A stretch of 64,000 bases of DNA from positions 191,272 to 255,271 of the forward strand of contig NZ_JACHJO010000003.1 in assembly GCF_014203695.1 (NCBI RefSeq), given 5' to 3'. Within the stretch, counting starts at the first letter, position 1. Each line of letters opens with the position of its first letter. The notes under the pieces were generated by a model. It saw nothing but the letters and a program-made list of their open reading frames with translations, had not been told where the DNA came from and made no database searches. The position numbers and the translations under genes are program-made. This document shows positions 62,959-64,000 of the stretch, one piece after another. Origin of the DNA: Nocardiopsis algeriensis. GTDB taxonomy: Bacteria; Actinomycetota; Actinomycetes; Streptosporangiales; Streptosporangiaceae.

Positions 62959-63510
62959 GTGACTGCTTCCACCACCCGCGACCGCATCCTGGACGCCCTC
63001 CAGGAGATCCTCGTCCGCGACGGCTACTCGTCCGTCACCCTGGAGGCGGTGGCCCGCGCCGCCTCGGTCTCCAAGGGCGGGCTGCTCTACCACTTCCCCT
63101 CCAAGGCCGCCATGCTGACCGGCCTCATCGACCGGCTCGCCGAACTGGCGGAGCAGGAGTTCCGGGAGGCGGCGGAGGGGGAGGAGGGCGTGGTCCGCGT
63201 CTTCCTGCGCACGTCACTGCCCCGCAGCGTGCAGGAGCGCGAGCTCTACTGGGCGGTCATCGCCGCCCTGCGCAGCCAGGAGGACATGCCGCCCGAGGCG
63301 GCCGAGCGCGTCCGCTACCTGTTCACGCGCTGGGGGGAGCTGCTGCACGAGGAGCTGGAGGACCCCGTCCTGGCCGAGATCATCCTGCGCGCCGGTGACG
63401 GGCTGTACATGTCCGCGCTCGCCGGGCTGGAGCCGACCGATCCCGAGCTCACCGAACGCGCCCTGAAACGCCTGGTGGAGGACTCGGACCGGGTCCGGCG
63501 CCGACGCTGA
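62959..63510 (+). CDS. TetR-family repressor of the exporter
   Basis: 183 aa from GTG 62959; GTG 62950 lies inside the repeat and is less likely. The helix-turn-helix (~7-50; VTLEAVARAASVSKGGLLYHF) is canonical, and the C-terminal domain is short. The divergent position and the tandem repeat support regulation of the exporter. Confidence 0.9.
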   Translation: MTASTTRDRILDALQEILVRDGYSSVTLEAVARAASVSKGGLLYHFPSKAAMLTGLIDRLAELAEQEFREAAEGEEGVVRVFLRTSLPRSVQERELYWAVIAALRSQEDMPPEAAERVRYLFTRWGELLHEELEDPVLAEIILRAGDGLYMSALAGLEPTDPELTERALKRLVEDSDRVRRRR

Positions 63511-63620
63511 GACGCCCGCCCGCACGCGTTCGCGCTTCGCCGGACGGTGACCTTCCGGTGCTGTTCCCGTGCTGCGGAACATGGTTTACTTCCCGGTAAC
63601 TTTATTGCCGCTGTCAGGCC

Positions 63621-63760
63621 CCTCGCGATCGGGTGCCTGCCCACCACGCGAGGTGAAGTGTGCCCCACCTTGGGATGTGGCGCGTGCCGGGTCGACGGGG
63701 AGAGGTCCCTTCGCGAGACTGTTCCCACCTCACCGGAGCGTCCACGGGGTGAGAGAACGC
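63621..63760 (+). other. structured leader ahead of manA
   Basis: Three potential stems follow one another in the 5' region of manA: CCTCGCG/CGCGAGG (63621-63653), GCCCCAC/GTGGCGC near 63660-63685, and CTCACC/GGTGAG (63729-63753). I do not recognise a known riboswitch, and chance pairing in such GC-rich DNA is possible. Confidence 0.35.
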
Positions 63761-63781
63761 AGACGGGAAAGCGGGAAGCGG

Positions 63782-64000
63782 ATGCACAGGCTCACCAACC
63801 AGGTACGTCCGTACGCCTGGGGCGCACGTGCGGCCATTCCCCGCCTGCTGGGCACCGAGCCGGACGGCACACCGCAGGCAGAACTGTGGCTGGGCGCCCA
63901 CCACGCCGCCCCCAGCGCCGTGCACGGAGAGGACGGCGTCCGCTCCCTCCCGGAACTGATCGCGGAGAACCCCCACCGCATCCTGGGCCCCGGCGTCGTC
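63782..64000 (+). CDS. manA: mannose-6-phosphate isomerase, 5' part
   Basis: 73 codons to the right window edge. The start MHRLTNQVRPYAWGARAAIP and the segment AELWLGAHHAAPS match the N-terminus and first metal-site region of type I phosphomannose isomerases, which interconvert mannose 6-phosphate and fructose 6-phosphate. An in-frame GTG at 63749 would add 11 Arg-rich residues and is unlikely. The rest of the gene is outside the window. Confidence 0.88.
   Translation, partial: MHRLTNQVRPYAWGARAAIPRLLGTEPDGTPQAELWLGAHHAAPSAVHGEDGVRSLPELIAENPHRILGPGVV

Noticed and set aside
63601..63781. A known riboswitch before manA
   Set aside because: The stems do not match any riboswitch consensus I know, so it is reported only as a structured leader.

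Overview
The window is very GC-rich actinomycete chromosome. Short operon overlaps, GTG starts, Streptomyces-type regulators (XRE/DUF397), a mycothiol-dependent isomerase, an actinobacterial Tad pilus locus and a type VII (ESX) secretion locus all point to the filamentous Actinomycetes. A Nocardiopsis-like member of the Streptosporangiales is my best guess; this is an inference from gene content, not from a marker gene.

Layout. (1) 1-33.2 kb is one large ESX/type VII locus. On the minus strand run eccD, eccB, two WXG100-size proteins and two long low-complexity proteins with DPxTG repeats; the last runs off the left edge. Divergent from them is eccC, a fused three-ATPase FtsK/SpoIIIE protein. 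Beyond eccC, back on the minus strand, lie a mycosin-like protein that has lost all three catalytic residues and two giant tandem paralogues (3080 and 3399 aa). The giants have WXG100-like helical N-termini and no recognisable enzyme or toxin domain. No eccE, eccA or espG homologue is visible. (2) 33.5-34.2 kb holds an orphan DeoR-type sensor domain without its DNA-binding half. (3) 34.4-44.3 kb is a tightly coupled Tad/Flp pilus operon: lipoprotein, secreted protein, CpaB-like SAF protein, CpaE-like ATPase, TadA, TadB, TadC, Flp pilin, three TadE/TadG-like pseudopilins and a long OmpA-domain membrane protein. (4) 44.4-49.1 kb is a gentisate catabolic operon (3-hydroxybenzoate 6-monooxygenase-like, mycothiol-dependent maleylpyruvate isomerase, fumarylpyruvate hydrolase, gentisate 1,2-dioxygenase) with a divergent IclR regulator. 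(5) 49.1-50.5 kb has a secreted lipase and a channel-like membrane protein.

(6) 50.6-55.5 kb is an accessory stretch, visibly AT-richer from 52.2 kb. It holds a two-repeat type I-E CRISPR remnant, a WhiJ-like module (hypothetical protein, HATPase, XRE regulator, DUF397 protein), a pair of inverted hairpin elements, and two orphan polymorphic-toxin immunity genes (Imm1-like and SUKH/SMI1-like). (7) 55.5-59.0 kb has a GNAT acetyltransferase, a TetR regulator, a DEAD-box helicase and a cold-shock protein. (8) 59.4-59.8 kb is a Gly-Cys-Val tRNA operon. (9) 59.9-64 kb has a divergent moeA paralogue, a DHA2 drug exporter with a divergent TetR regulator and tandem operator, and the start of manA.

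The least explained part is the ESX locus. It combines a complete-looking translocase core, a pseudo-mycosin and two >3000-residue modular proteins that share ~99% identical 5' ends but have diverged bodies. The giants are probably the main substrates or surface products of this ESX system; that is inferred from their neighbours and their N-terminal fold.
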